NCBI GenBank assembly: GCA_045531955.1
Contig: JAZSFC010000051.1
Location: 145,649-209,648, forward strand
DNA length: 64,000 bases
From: SIG299 sp045531955
Lineage (GTDB): Bacteria > Bacillota > Clostridia > Lachnospirales > Lachnospiraceae
Reading direction: 5' to 3'
In this document: positions 36,657 through 45,004 of the stretch, in pieces
How the letters are laid out: each line of letters begins with the position of its first letter
How positions within the stretch are numbered: the stretch's first letter is position 1
Position numbers and translations under genes: made by a program
The notes under the pieces: generated by a model
Databases searched by the model: none
Seen by the model: the letters and a program-made list of their open reading frames with translations, nothing else
What the model was told of the DNA's origin: nothing

Positions 36657-37283
36657 ATGGAAAAGAAAAAAAAGGAAGTTTCCGAAATAAGAACCTTATT
36701 GGAGAATATTAAGAAGATTTCCTATATCCAACCAAATGAAATTCCAAATATCGATTTATATATGGACCAGGTAACCACCTTTATGGATCAGCATTTGGAA
36801 AAGACAAAGCGGTACAGTGAGGACAAGCTTTTAACAAAAACAATGATTAACAACTACACTAAGAATGATTTGCTTCCGTCTCCGGTAAAGAAGAAGTATT
36901 CCAAAGATCATATGGTGATGTTGATATTTATTTACTATTTAAAGAATTTCCTGTCCATTACCGATATCCAATCTCTGGTGCATCCAATGACGGAACTGTT
37001 TTTTGACGGTAAGGGAGAAATCAGTCTGGATGAGATTTATGAAGAAATCTATGAAATTGAAAAAGCCCAGGCAGGTTCCGTTTCCAGAGATATCCTGAAA
37101 AAAGCAAAGGTGGCAGAGGAAACCTTTGCGGATATTAAAGATGATGAACAGAGAGAGTATTTAAGAAAGTACGCTTATGCCTGCCTGCTCAGTTATGATA
37201 TTTACATGAAGCGGCAGATGTTAGAGCGTCTGATTGATGAAAACTTTACCGAACGGAAAGTAGAAAAGAACGAAGAAAAATAA
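36657..37283 (+). CDS. DUF1836 protein, probable transcription regulator
   Basis: 208 residues from ATG 36657, with AAAGGG just before; the ATG at 36624 has none. The N-terminal part carries the DUF1836 pattern: NEIPNIDLYMDQVTTFM, LTKTMINNYTKNDLLPSP, and HMVMLIFIYYLKNFLSITDI. The MINNYTKN segment resembles a MerR-type recognition helix. These proteins occur in clostridia, often single and of unknown target. Soluble, mostly helical. Confidence 0.85.
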   Translation: MEKKKKEVSEIRTLLENIKKISYIQPNEIPNIDLYMDQVTTFMDQHLEKTKRYSEDKLLTKTMINNYTKNDLLPSPVKKKYSKDHMVMLIFIYYLKNFLSITDIQSLVHPMTELFFDGKGEISLDEIYEEIYEIEKAQAGSVSRDILKKAKVAEETFADIKDDEQREYLRKYAYACLLSYDIYMKRQMLERLIDENFTERKVEKNEEK

Positions 37284-37298
37284 GAAGAAAGAGTAAGA

Positions 37299-37336
37299 AA
37301 AGCTGCACATGGAATATCCGTGTGCAGCTTATTTGT
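37299..37336. terminator. Bidirectional terminator
   Basis: AAGCTGCACATGG pairs with CCGTGTGCAGCTT around a 5-base loop, with T-rich and A-rich flanks, between converging genes. Confidence 0.85.
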
Positions 37337-37337
37337 T

Positions 37338-38165
37338 TTAAAATGGAATATACTCCGGAATCCGTTTTTTATATACATAATAGCCGGAGATACCGCAGGA
37401 ACGAAGAAGTTCCTCGGTTTCTTTAAATTTTGTTGCAATTTTATCCGGAGAATGGCCGTCGGAGCCAATGGTGATGAGGGTTCCGCCCAGTTCTAAATAT
37501 CGTTTCAGGGTTTCGAGCTTTGGGTGGAAACAAGGAAGCCCTTTAATTAAACCGGCGGTGTTGATTTCCAGTGCTTTATCTTTACTGATAAGAAGCTTGA
37601 AAATTTCATCCATTACTTCCTGATACTCCCGGAATACATAGTCTTTTTCTCCGCAATAAGGCGGAATATAGCGGATTAAGTAATCCAGATGTCCCAACGA
37701 ATCGAAGTTATCGTATTCTTTGAGGGAAGTGAGCATATCGCTGAAATATTTGCTTAAGATATCCTTTGCGGTGCGGTTTTGCCAGTAACTTTCATAATAA
37801 GGATCATCATTGTCCAAAAGGTGGACAGAGCCTAAAACAAAGTCAAAAGGGTAATCAGACAGAAGCCGGTGCATCTGTTGGTTTAAATCTTCTCTGCCCG
37901 GACGAAGTCCAAGCTCGATACCGATGCCAAGGTACAGCTTGTCACGGTAAGCTTCTTTTAACGGAGTAAGAGCAGTAAAATAGTCTGCGACATTAAATTC
38001 AAACAGTGGCTCTTCTTTGGTAGTACCCGGATAGTCCAAATCCATATGATCAGTAAGGCATAAGTGGGTAATTCCTTTTTCTATGGCACCGACTACCATG
38101 GATTCCGGTGATGCATCGGAATCGGTGGAAAAGTTACAATGGGTGTGCTGGTCAGCTTTTATCAT
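37338..38165 (-). CDS. hisK: PHP-type histidinol-phosphatase
   Basis: 275 residues, usual for the HisJ/HisK class. Removes phosphate from histidinol-phosphate in histidine biosynthesis. PHP metal-binding motifs are present in order: QHTHCNFSTDS, LTDHMDLDYPG, GIELGLRPG, LGSVHLLD, LGHLDYLIRY, LEINTAG, and IGSDGHSPDKI. No other his genes are near, as often seen for this enzyme. It lies downstream of rqcH on the same strand, 41 bases apart. Confidence 0.88.
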   Translation of the reverse strand: MIKADQHTHCNFSTDSDASPESMVVGAIEKGITHLCLTDHMDLDYPGTTKEEPLFEFNVADYFTALTPLKEAYRDKLYLGIGIELGLRPGREDLNQQMHRLLSDYPFDFVLGSVHLLDNDDPYYESYWQNRTAKDILSKYFSDMLTSLKEYDNFDSLGHLDYLIRYIPPYCGEKDYVFREYQEVMDEIFKLLISKDKALEINTAGLIKGLPCFHPKLETLKRYLELGGTLITIGSDGHSPDKIATKFKETEELLRSCGISGYYVYKKRIPEYIPF

Positions 38166-38206
38166 AAATAGTTCCTTTCCAATAACTTTCTTCTACGTTA
38201 GTAGAA

Positions 38207-39985
38207 TTATTCTTCCACGAGTGTTAAAGCGGAGATATCCGGTGTGGCAATCATGGAATAATTGGTATAGTATACAACAAAGCCCGGTTTGCCTCCGGCA
38301 GGTTTTTTTACATGTTTTTTCTCAATGTAGTCGATTTCAACCTTTTCGTTATCGCGGCCTTTGGAATAGAACGCAGCCAGTGCGGCAGCTTCTTCAAACA
38401 CCCGGTCAGGAAGTTCTTCGGTAGGAACTCCGTTTGTTTTTAAAACAACATGGGACCCCGGAACTCCTTTGGCATGGAACCACCAGTCGTTACCGGTAGC
38501 AAACTGAAAGGTCAGTTCGTCGTTTTGCAGGTTGTTTTTTCCGACATACATGTGATAACCGTCACTGGATACATAGTGCAGAGGCTGATTTTTTAATTTG
38601 ACTTTCTGTGGCTTTTTCTTTGTGTTTTTATCGATATGGCGGCGTAGGTAACCGCTTTCGATAAGCTCTTCTTTGATAGCATTTAAATCGTCCTCAGTGA
38701 GGGCTAAATCTAGGGAAAGACGCACACTTTCCATGTAATCCAGTGCATCTTTGGTTTCTTTAATATAGACGGAAAGTGCTTCGTGTGTACGTTTCAGTTT
38801 GTTATATTTCTCAAAGTATTTTTTCGCATTTTCCATGGCGGATAAAGTTTCGTCCAACGGAATAGTGATTTCTTCATTGGTATAGTAGTTTAATGCCTGC
38901 ATGGATTTGGAACCCGGTTCAACACTATAGCCGTAAGTGGTGATTAGTTCACCATAAATCTTGTAGTTCTCACGTTTTTCCGTATCTTTTAACTGTTTGG
39001 TCTGCAGGTCATACTTTTTAGCTTCACGCTCGATAGCGGTGTTAACAATACGGCGTAAATCCGCAGATTTTTGGCGGATGCGGGTAATTTGATTCTTTTT
39101 AGCATAATAGTCTTCTAAAACAGCGGAAATACTGCCATATGTTTTGATTTCCAGTCCTTCCCTCGGATGGTCGGCGTAGCAGGAGAGAGGAACGGCGGAA
39201 AATTCTATCGGAGCATCCTCCTGAAAGACGATACAAGGGGAGAAGGTTCCCTCCTTTACAGTATCTGTAAAGCGTTCCAAAACTTTAAACAGGTGTATGC
39301 CGAAATCTTCGGAAATGGTATTGGCAGGTAAGTCTGAAGAAAGTCCGGCACGATGACACAGCTCCTCTGCCATGACAGGGCTGATACCGGTAAGGCCGGT
39401 GTATAATGCCTTGGATAGTGGCATCGGTTTAGAAAGTACAAACTGCTTTAAACCTTCATGCGATAGGGTGAGTGGATTCGCTTTTTCTACCGTTTGAGGG
39501 ATAAAATAGCTGCGTCCCGGTAAAACCTCACGTACGGAGCTGACAAAGCCGGAAATATGCTTGATACTGTCTACAATGACATAGTTTTCGTCACACAGGA
39601 TAATGTTGCTGTGCTTGCCCATAATTTCAATAATCAGATGCTTTACTGTTAAATCTCCCAGCTCGTCTAAATGTTCAATTTTAAAATCCAGACTGCGTTC
39701 CAGCCCCGGCTGGGTAATGGAGATAATGCGTGCACTGTTAAAGTGTTTCCGGAGCAGCATGCAGAAGTTTGGTGCTGTCAGGGGACTTGGTTTGGTAGTC
39801 TCGGTTAAATACACCAGAGGAAGGGAAGCGTCCGCAGATAAAAACAATTTATATACGTCATATTGCTTGATGGTGAGAATCAGTTCATCCTTTTCCGGCT
39901 GGGAAACCTTTTGGATGCGTCCGCCGGCAAGCGTATCATTTAATTCTTTTGCTAAGTTTGCTATGGTAATACCGTCAAATGCCAT
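38207..39985 (-). CDS. rqcH: Ribosome quality control protein RqcH (NFACT)
   Basis: 592 residues, close to family size. RqcH binds the large ribosomal subunit after splitting and adds Ala tails to stalled peptides, marking them for degradation. Visible parts: NFACT-N start MAFDGITIANLAKEL and NFCMLLRKHF, HLIIEIMGKHSNIILCDE, a helix-hairpin-helix region, a long coiled coil (about residues 290-440), and NFACT-R near the C-terminus (DGYHMYVGKNNLQND, WWFHAKGVPGSHVVLKT). Older names are fibronectin-binding protein FbpA/YloA. An AAAGGAA site precedes the start. Confidence 0.93.
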   Translation of the reverse strand: MAFDGITIANLAKELNDTLAGGRIQKVSQPEKDELILTIKQYDVYKLFLSADASLPLVYLTETTKPSPLTAPNFCMLLRKHFNSARIISITQPGLERSLDFKIEHLDELGDLTVKHLIIEIMGKHSNIILCDENYVIVDSIKHISGFVSSVREVLPGRSYFIPQTVEKANPLTLSHEGLKQFVLSKPMPLSKALYTGLTGISPVMAEELCHRAGLSSDLPANTISEDFGIHLFKVLERFTDTVKEGTFSPCIVFQEDAPIEFSAVPLSCYADHPREGLEIKTYGSISAVLEDYYAKKNQITRIRQKSADLRRIVNTAIEREAKKYDLQTKQLKDTEKRENYKIYGELITTYGYSVEPGSKSMQALNYYTNEEITIPLDETLSAMENAKKYFEKYNKLKRTHEALSVYIKETKDALDYMESVRLSLDLALTEDDLNAIKEELIESGYLRRHIDKNTKKKPQKVKLKNQPLHYVSSDGYHMYVGKNNLQNDELTFQFATGNDWWFHAKGVPGSHVVLKTNGVPTEELPDRVFEEAAALAAFYSKGRDNEKVEIDYIEKKHVKKPAGGKPGFVVYYTNYSMIATPDISALTLVEE

Positions 39986-40194
39986 GGTTTTGTATTCCTT
40001 TTCTTTGTTTAGTGAAGAAAGCAGAGCGCTTTCATTCTCTGATTATACTTTGTTTTTTTGTGTGGTGCAAGTGGAATAGGTAAACTTATTTTATAATCGT
40101 TTTTTCACTATATTTCTTTGAAAAGGCATGTTATGATAAGTACAGTCAGAAGCGCGGAATGACATAATTATGATTAAACGAGGAGAAATAAGAT

Positions 40195-40902
40195 ATGACA
40201 CGAGATGTATTTATAAAAGAAATGCTTTCTACGGCAGTAGACATGACGCCGGTGGGAAGAATTGCAGACGAACTTAGCCCTGAGGAATTTTCTGCGGTGG
40301 AGGAACAGTTATTTGCAGATATTCTGAAAATCAGTAAGGCGGATGTATCTAAAATAAAAGGCTATGGTGAGTTTGACGAGGAAAATGGCTTAGAACATGA
40401 AACATTGCAAATGTTTTTAGAAAATGAATTTTCACCGGAGCAGGAAGGTTACTGGAAAAACTGGACCCAGATGTTTGATACCACAATGTTGTCCAAAGGA
40501 TTTTTCGATAAGTATTATGCAAAGATGATGCAGTATGCCCCATTTTGCGAAGGAAAGAGATTTTTGGTCAATAACAATACGTTCTTCTGTAACATGATTG
40601 TGAAGGAGGATGGCAGTGTCGGTTTCCCTGATTGGAGCCGTTCCGGGGTATGCGATTTTTTCCTGGATTTTGCTATTATGGATTTGAATAAGCCGTACTT
40701 GATGATTCCGGAGAAACTGTATGTTTATTTTAAGAAAATCGGCATGGAAGTAGAAAATTTCCACGAGAGATTCTTATGTATGGCTTATTACAAGGGAATT
40801 GCGACATTGATGTGGCACGCATCCATTGACGATGAAGAATCCTGCATTTCCATTATGAAGTCTGTTTCGGAATTAGAAGAGCGGATTTGGAACATTAAGT
40901 AA
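40195..40902 (+). CDS. Aminoglycoside-phosphotransferase-like protein, kinase core incomplete
   Basis: 235 residues, soluble. The region FLVNNNTFFCNMIV ... VGFPDWSRSGVCDFFLDFAIMDL is laid out like the catalytic and metal loops of APH/ChoK-like kinases (HGDxxxxNxxV ... xxDWxxxxxGDxxxDxA). But the catalytic HxD Asp is Asn (VNNN), and the N-terminal lobe with the ATP-binding Lys is missing or very short. It may be a pseudokinase or a divergent small-molecule binder. An AGGAG site precedes the start. It stands alone upstream of the CD3324-like gene. Confidence 0.6.
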   Translation: MTRDVFIKEMLSTAVDMTPVGRIADELSPEEFSAVEEQLFADILKISKADVSKIKGYGEFDEENGLEHETLQMFLENEFSPEQEGYWKNWTQMFDTTMLSKGFFDKYYAKMMQYAPFCEGKRFLVNNNTFFCNMIVKEDGSVGFPDWSRSGVCDFFLDFAIMDLNKPYLMIPEKLYVYFKKIGMEVENFHERFLCMAYYKGIATLMWHASIDDEESCISIMKSVSELEERIWNIK

Positions 40903-40957
40903 TGTGATAATGTCTGCCGGACATTTTTACCTGTAAGAGGATGGAGAAATAAGTAGT

Positions 40958-41617
40958 ATGAAATATGAAAATGCAAAAGAACTATTACCGGATGCATTGT
41001 TAAAAGAAGTGCAAAAATATGCCGGAGGAAAATTGCTTTATATCCCGGTGGAAAATGAGACAAGGAGCTGGGGAGAGGTGTCCGGCTACCGGCAGAAGTT
41101 ACTAAAACGAAACGTGATGATTTCCAACCGGTATAAGAACGGGGCAACTTTGTCTGAGCTGGCGGAGGAATACTTTTTGTCACTGGATTCCATAAAAAAG
41201 ATTGTGTATGGCAAAAAGGAGAAAACGCTGCTGTTCGAACCCACAGTGGAATCTGCGGTACAGTATGCCAATGCAGGATTATTGGAGGAATGGCTGACAC
41301 TGTATTATAACGTATTTCAGGAGAAACGGGAGATTTTGTTTGAACATGTGATTTGCTGTGGAGTTTTGAAGGTGCCGTTACGTCTGATAGAAACACCGGC
41401 AGAAGAGTCTACATGTGTAGAATTTGCAGAAAAATCAAAGGAGCCATTGATTATAACCTATCGGAACGGACAATTTGAAACAGAATGTCAGAAAGAATTG
41501 TATTTCGGTTTAAAACAGCAAAAAGTAAATGCATATCCTTCTTTACTTTTAGTGCAGAGGGAAGAATATAAGAAATTTGAACGGATGTACGGACGTCATT
41601 TTGTTCTGGTAAATTAA
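40958..41617 (+). CDS. CD3324-like DNA-binding protein with extra C-terminal domain
   Basis: 219 residues. Residues 1-88 match the CD3324-type pattern: a helical start (AKELLPDALLKEVQKYAGG-like), LYIPV, SWGEVSGYRQKLLKRN, then a helix-turn-helix LSELAEEYFLSLDSIKKIVYG. The remaining 130 residues are an additional alpha/beta domain I do not recognise. The HTH suggests DNA binding (Mor-like). It is followed by a clear terminator. Confidence 0.75.
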   Translation: MKYENAKELLPDALLKEVQKYAGGKLLYIPVENETRSWGEVSGYRQKLLKRNVMISNRYKNGATLSELAEEYFLSLDSIKKIVYGKKEKTLLFEPTVESAVQYANAGLLEEWLTLYYNVFQEKREILFEHVICCGVLKVPLRLIETPAEESTCVEFAEKSKEPLIITYRNGQFETECQKELYFGLKQQKVNAYPSLLLVQREEYKKFERMYGRHFVLVN

Positions 41618-41619
41618 GA

Positions 41620-41658
41620 AAAAGCTTGGATTGCATTATGTGTAATCCAAGTTTTTTA
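41620..41658 (+). terminator. Intrinsic terminator
   Basis: AGCTTGGATT pairs with AATCCAAGTT around a 10-base loop, followed by a T-run. Confidence 0.9.
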
Positions 41659-41706
41659 TTCTCACAACTTTCCTGTTTCAAAACAATACTTCTAAAACGG
41701 AAAACC

Positions 41707-41735
41707 TTGACATTCCTAAAAAGAAAGAATATACT
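41707..41735 (+). promoter_or_regulatory. Promoter of the CobW gene pair
   Basis: TTGACA (41707-41712) and TATACT (41730-41735), 17-base spacer. No metalloregulator operator is obvious in the 84-base leader. Confidence 0.8.
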
Positions 41736-41818
41736 AAATTTTATGGATTAAATAGGACAAACCGGAAAATACTATCCGGCAATTCACATATTTAAATGTA
41801 AGAAAGGGGTATTAAAGT

Positions 41819-43015
41819 ATGACAAAAATTGATATTATTTCCGGATTTTTAGGAGCAGGAAAAACAACATTGATTAAGAAGCTTTTAGATGGTGCATTTC
41901 AAGGTGAAAAAGTAGTTTTAATCGAAAACGAATTTGGCGAAATCGGCATTGACGGCGGTTTCTTAAAGGATGCCGGTGTGGAAATCACAGAAATGAATTC
42001 CGGCTGTATCTGCTGTTCTTTAGTAGGTGATTTCGGTAAGGCATTAAAGGAAGTGGTGGACCGTTTCGCTCCGGACCGTATTATCATTGAGCCATCCGGC
42101 GTAGGCAAGCTGTCTGACGTTATTAAGGCAGTGCAGGATGTACAGGATGAGCTTAGCGGTGCGGAACTTAACTCCTTCAGTGCAGTTGTAGATGCTTCCA
42201 AGGCAAAAATTTACATGAAGAACTTCGGTGAATTCTTCAATAATCAGGTGGAAAGTGCTAAGACCATCATTTTAAGCCGTACCCAGAATGTAAAGGAAGA
42301 AAAGTTAGAGCAGGTTGTAGCATTATTAAAGGAACATAATGCAGAAGCTGCAATTATCACTACCCCATGGGACGAGTTAGATGCTGCGTTAGTTCTTTCT
42401 GCAATGGAAAAGAAGACCAGCTTCGAGGATGAAATGTTAGAGGAAATGAAGCATCATCACCATCATCATGAGCATGGCGAAGAGTGTACCTGTGGCTGTC
42501 ATGATCATGACCATGAACATGAGCATCATCATCACCATGACCACGAAGAGGGCGAGTGCTGCTGCGGTCATCATCATGACCATGAAGAGCATGAGCATCA
42601 TCATGAGCATGAGCATCATCATGAGCATGAGCACCATCATGAACACGAGCATCACGAGCATCACCACGACCATGGCGAAGGCTGTACCTGCGGTTGTCAT
42701 GACCATGATCATGAAGGACATCATCACCATCATCATGCAGATGAAGTATTTACCAGCTGGGGTAAGGAAACTCCTCACAAGTATACCAAGGAGGAGATTG
42801 AGACTGTGCTTGTAAAGCTGGCGGAAACCAACGAGTTTGGTACTATTTTACGTGCCAAGGGTATGGTAGACGGTGTAGACGGACAGTGGATTTACTTTGA
42901 CCTTGTTCCGGGTGAATATGAGCTGCGTGTTGGTCAGGCAGATTATACCGGTAAGCTTTGCGTAATCGGTACCGACTTAAAGGAAGATGCTTTAGCAGAA
43001 GCATTTCATTGCTAA
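41819..43015 (+). CDS. COG0523 (CobW/YeiR-type) GTPase metallochaperone with long His-rich insert
   Basis: 398 residues. Residues 9-17 are Walker A GFLGAGKTT, and C63-x-C65-C66 in SGCICCSL is the metal-binding CxCC motif of the family. IEPSGVGK is Walker B-like. Residues about 211-308 are an insert made mostly of His, Asp and Glu with CTCGCHDHDHE occurring twice and CCCGHHHDHE once; it is a likely metal store or sensor. The C-terminal 85 residues are the CobW-C domain. Such proteins deliver zinc or another metal to target enzymes. A related GTPase gene follows. Confidence 0.92.
   Translation: MTKIDIISGFLGAGKTTLIKKLLDGAFQGEKVVLIENEFGEIGIDGGFLKDAGVEITEMNSGCICCSLVGDFGKALKEVVDRFAPDRIIIEPSGVGKLSDVIKAVQDVQDELSGAELNSFSAVVDASKAKIYMKNFGEFFNNQVESAKTIILSRTQNVKEEKLEQVVALLKEHNAEAAIITTPWDELDAALVLSAMEKKTSFEDEMLEEMKHHHHHHEHGEECTCGCHDHDHEHEHHHHHDHEEGECCCGHHHDHEEHEHHHEHEHHHEHEHHHEHEHHEHHHDHGEGCTCGCHDHDHEGHHHHHHADEVFTSWGKETPHKYTKEEIETVLVKLAETNEFGTILRAKGMVDGVDGQWIYFDLVPGEYELRVGQADYTGKLCVIGTDLKEDALAEAFHC
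42451..42741 (+). repeat. Low-complexity His/Glu/Asp-coding repeat in the CobW gene
   Basis: About 290 bases of near-tandem CAT/CAC/GAG/GAA/GAC codons; the unit encoding HHHEHE recurs several times. The mix of synonymous His codons suggests selection to keep the protein repeat, not recent slippage alone. Confidence 0.85.
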
Positions 43016-43045
43016 TTTTTGCAAAAAGAATTGAGGATAAACAAG

Positions 43046-43993
43046 ATGAGTACAACACCTGTGTACCTGATTACAGGTTTTTTGGATAGTGGTAAAACCA
43101 CATTTTTACGTGACACCCTGCAGGACAGCGAGTTCCTGGACGGGGACGAAAAAACAGTACTGATTCTTTGCGAAGAAGGCGAAGAAGAGTACGACATGGA
43201 CATTCTGAAAGAAAAGAATGTTACCGTGTTGACAGTGGAGGAAGAAGAGGAGTTAGGTCCCCGCTTTCTCATGGATGTAAAGAAAAACTATAAACCGGAA
43301 AAGGTTATGATTGAGTTTAACGGCACCTGGAGTACTTCCAGACTTCTGGAAAACGGTTTTCCGAGCGGTTGGGAGCTTGCCCAGACCATTACAACGGTAG
43401 ATGCTTCTACTTTTGAAGCTTATATGAGCAATATGCGGCAGATGATGATGGAGCAGATTGGTCCGACGGAGTTGGTGATTTTCAACCGTTGTACTGCGGA
43501 AACCAAGAAGAATTCTTTCCGTAAGGCGGTAAAAACTTTCAACCGGCGTGCCCAGGTGGTTTATGAAGCACTGGATGGCGAAGACGGTGTAGAGGATGAA
43601 ATAGAACTTCCATACAACATCGATGCTCCGGTAATCGAGATTGAAGATGATGATTACGGTATTTTCTATTTAGACGCATTGGATGACCCAAAGAAATATG
43701 AGGGTAAAAAAGTGCAGTTTACTGCTATGGTATACCGTGGCAAGGAGCTTCCGAAGGGAACCTTTGTGCCGGGCCGTTTTGCCATGACCTGCTGTGCCGA
43801 CGATATTACCTTTATCGGATTCCTTTGTAAAGGTGAACAGGCAAATTATTTTAAAATGCGGGAATGGGTAAAGGTGACCGCAAAAATAAAGTGTGAGTAT
43901 TACAAGGAGTATGAGGGCGAAGGTCCGGTTCTTTACCTGGAAAAGATTGAATTGACGAAAAAGCCGGAGGAACACCTGCTTTATATGAATTAA
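43046..43993 (+). CDS. CobW-type GTPase fused to a DUF1980/TIGR03943-like C-terminal domain
   Basis: 315 residues from ATG 43046 (GAGG seven bases upstream; the TTG at 43019 has no site). Walker A is GFLDSGKTT (residues about 10-18), and ELVIFNRC occupies the place of the NKxD-type motif. The canonical CxCC is absent. Residues about 210-315 include GRFAMTCCADDITFIGF, closely like the conserved GRF-x-x-x-CC-A-D-A segment of the DUF1980/YcgQ family, which is usually partnered with permease DUF318/YcgR. The domain fusion would link GTP use to metal binding or transport. It is adjacent to the His-rich GTPase. Confidence 0.8.
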   Translation: MSTTPVYLITGFLDSGKTTFLRDTLQDSEFLDGDEKTVLILCEEGEEEYDMDILKEKNVTVLTVEEEEELGPRFLMDVKKNYKPEKVMIEFNGTWSTSRLLENGFPSGWELAQTITTVDASTFEAYMSNMRQMMMEQIGPTELVIFNRCTAETKKNSFRKAVKTFNRRAQVVYEALDGEDGVEDEIELPYNIDAPVIEIEDDDYGIFYLDALDDPKKYEGKKVQFTAMVYRGKELPKGTFVPGRFAMTCCADDITFIGFLCKGEQANYFKMREWVKVTAKIKCEYYKEYEGEGPVLYLEKIELTKKPEEHLLYMN

Positions 43994-44020
43994 AGGGATG
44001 TTTCCCGTACAAGGAGAATT

Positions 44021-44947
44021 ATGAGTCAAAGTATCAGTTTAAATCTGGATAATACAGAAAAGCTTGCGGTAATTGGAAAAGCATTGTCTTCTGAGGTGCG
44101 TATTAAGTTATTAAAGCTGCTGTGTCACTGCAGTCTGAATGTAAATGAAATTGCAGACAGAATGCAGATTCCGCCGTCTTCTGCAGCGATGCATGTCAAA
44201 GTGCTGGAAGAGGCCGGATTAATCCGTACGGAGCTGCTTCCGGCAGTCCGTGGTTCCATGAAGGTATGTCATAAGGCGATGGATGAAATTATTGTAAATG
44301 CCAGTACATCCATGGGAACAGAAAAGGTGGAAGTTATCAATATGCCAATCGGTTCCTATGTGGATTATAAGGTGGTTCCGACTTGTGGTCTGGTCAGTGA
44401 TAAAGGTCCAATCGGGGAGGAAGATGAACCACGCTGTTTCTATCATCAGGACAGAGCAGCAGCACAACTGCTTTGGTTTGGCGAAGGCTATGTGGAATAC
44501 CGTTTTCCGAACCATGTACTTACCACGGCAAAGGAAACCCGTTTGGAATTGTCTATGGAATTGTGTTCCGAAGACCATGAATATAATTTGGATTTTCCGT
44601 CTGACATTACGGTGTGGGTGAACGGGGTGGAAACCGGAACCTGGACCTGCCCTTCGGATTTCGGAGGAAGACGGGGCATTTGGAATCCGGAATGGTGGCC
44701 GGATAAAAATACCCAGTACGGCTTACTTAAAACCTGGATTCTTTCCGAAAACGGAACTTATCTGGACGAGGAAAAGCTCAGTGACATAACGTTAAAAGAG
44801 TATCGTCTGAATGAGTCGGACTATATTTCCGTCCGGATCGGAATCAAAGAAGATGCGGTTTATAAAGGCGGTATGAATCTGTTCGGTGACGGATTCGGCG
44901 ATTTTGCCCAGGGAATCCGTATGGCAATCTATTACGAAGAAGAATAG
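44021..44947 (+). CDS. ArsR-type transcription regulator with large C-terminal domain
   Basis: 308 residues. Residues 15-85 are an ArsR winged helix (KALSSEVRIKLLKLLCH, NVNEIADRMQIPPSSAAMHVKVLEEAGLI). The rest (about 220 residues) is beta-rich with many Trp (TVWVNGVETGTWTCPSDFGGRRGIWNPEWWPDK), resembling a carbohydrate- or ligand-binding fold. Such ArsR fusions are common in Lachnospiraceae and may regulate sugar genes. It follows the CobW genes by 27 bases but may not be functionally linked, because no metal-binding Cys pair is in the HTH helix. Confidence 0.85.
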   Translation: MSQSISLNLDNTEKLAVIGKALSSEVRIKLLKLLCHCSLNVNEIADRMQIPPSSAAMHVKVLEEAGLIRTELLPAVRGSMKVCHKAMDEIIVNASTSMGTEKVEVINMPIGSYVDYKVVPTCGLVSDKGPIGEEDEPRCFYHQDRAAAQLLWFGEGYVEYRFPNHVLTTAKETRLELSMELCSEDHEYNLDFPSDITVWVNGVETGTWTCPSDFGGRRGIWNPEWWPDKNTQYGLLKTWILSENGTYLDEEKLSDITLKEYRLNESDYISVRIGIKEDAVYKGGMNLFGDGFGDFAQGIRMAIYYEEE

Positions 44948-44959
44948 GAACAAATAAGA

Positions 44960-45004
44960 ACCTCCGGCATATCTTGATAGAAAAGAGATACCGGAGGTAT
45001 TTTT
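44960..45004 (+). promoter_or_regulatory. Hairpin that contains the ribosome binding site of the amidase gene
   Basis: ACCTCCGGCATATCT pairs with AGAGATACCGGAGGT (ending 44999); ATTTTT and the ATG at 45005 follow directly. It is a terminator for the upstream gene and would sequester the CGGAGGT site. Confidence 0.75.

Noticed and set aside
40788..41396. 202-aa minus-strand frame
   Set aside because: Antisense to the APH-like and CD3324-like genes, both of which have ribosome sites and family patterns.
42451..42741. CRISPR-like repeat array
   Set aside because: The repeats are codons for a His-rich protein segment with no spacers, in frame in a clear gene.
42437..42778. 113-aa Met-rich minus-strand frame
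   Set aside because: It is the complement of the His-codon repeat (CAT read as ATG) in the CobW gene.
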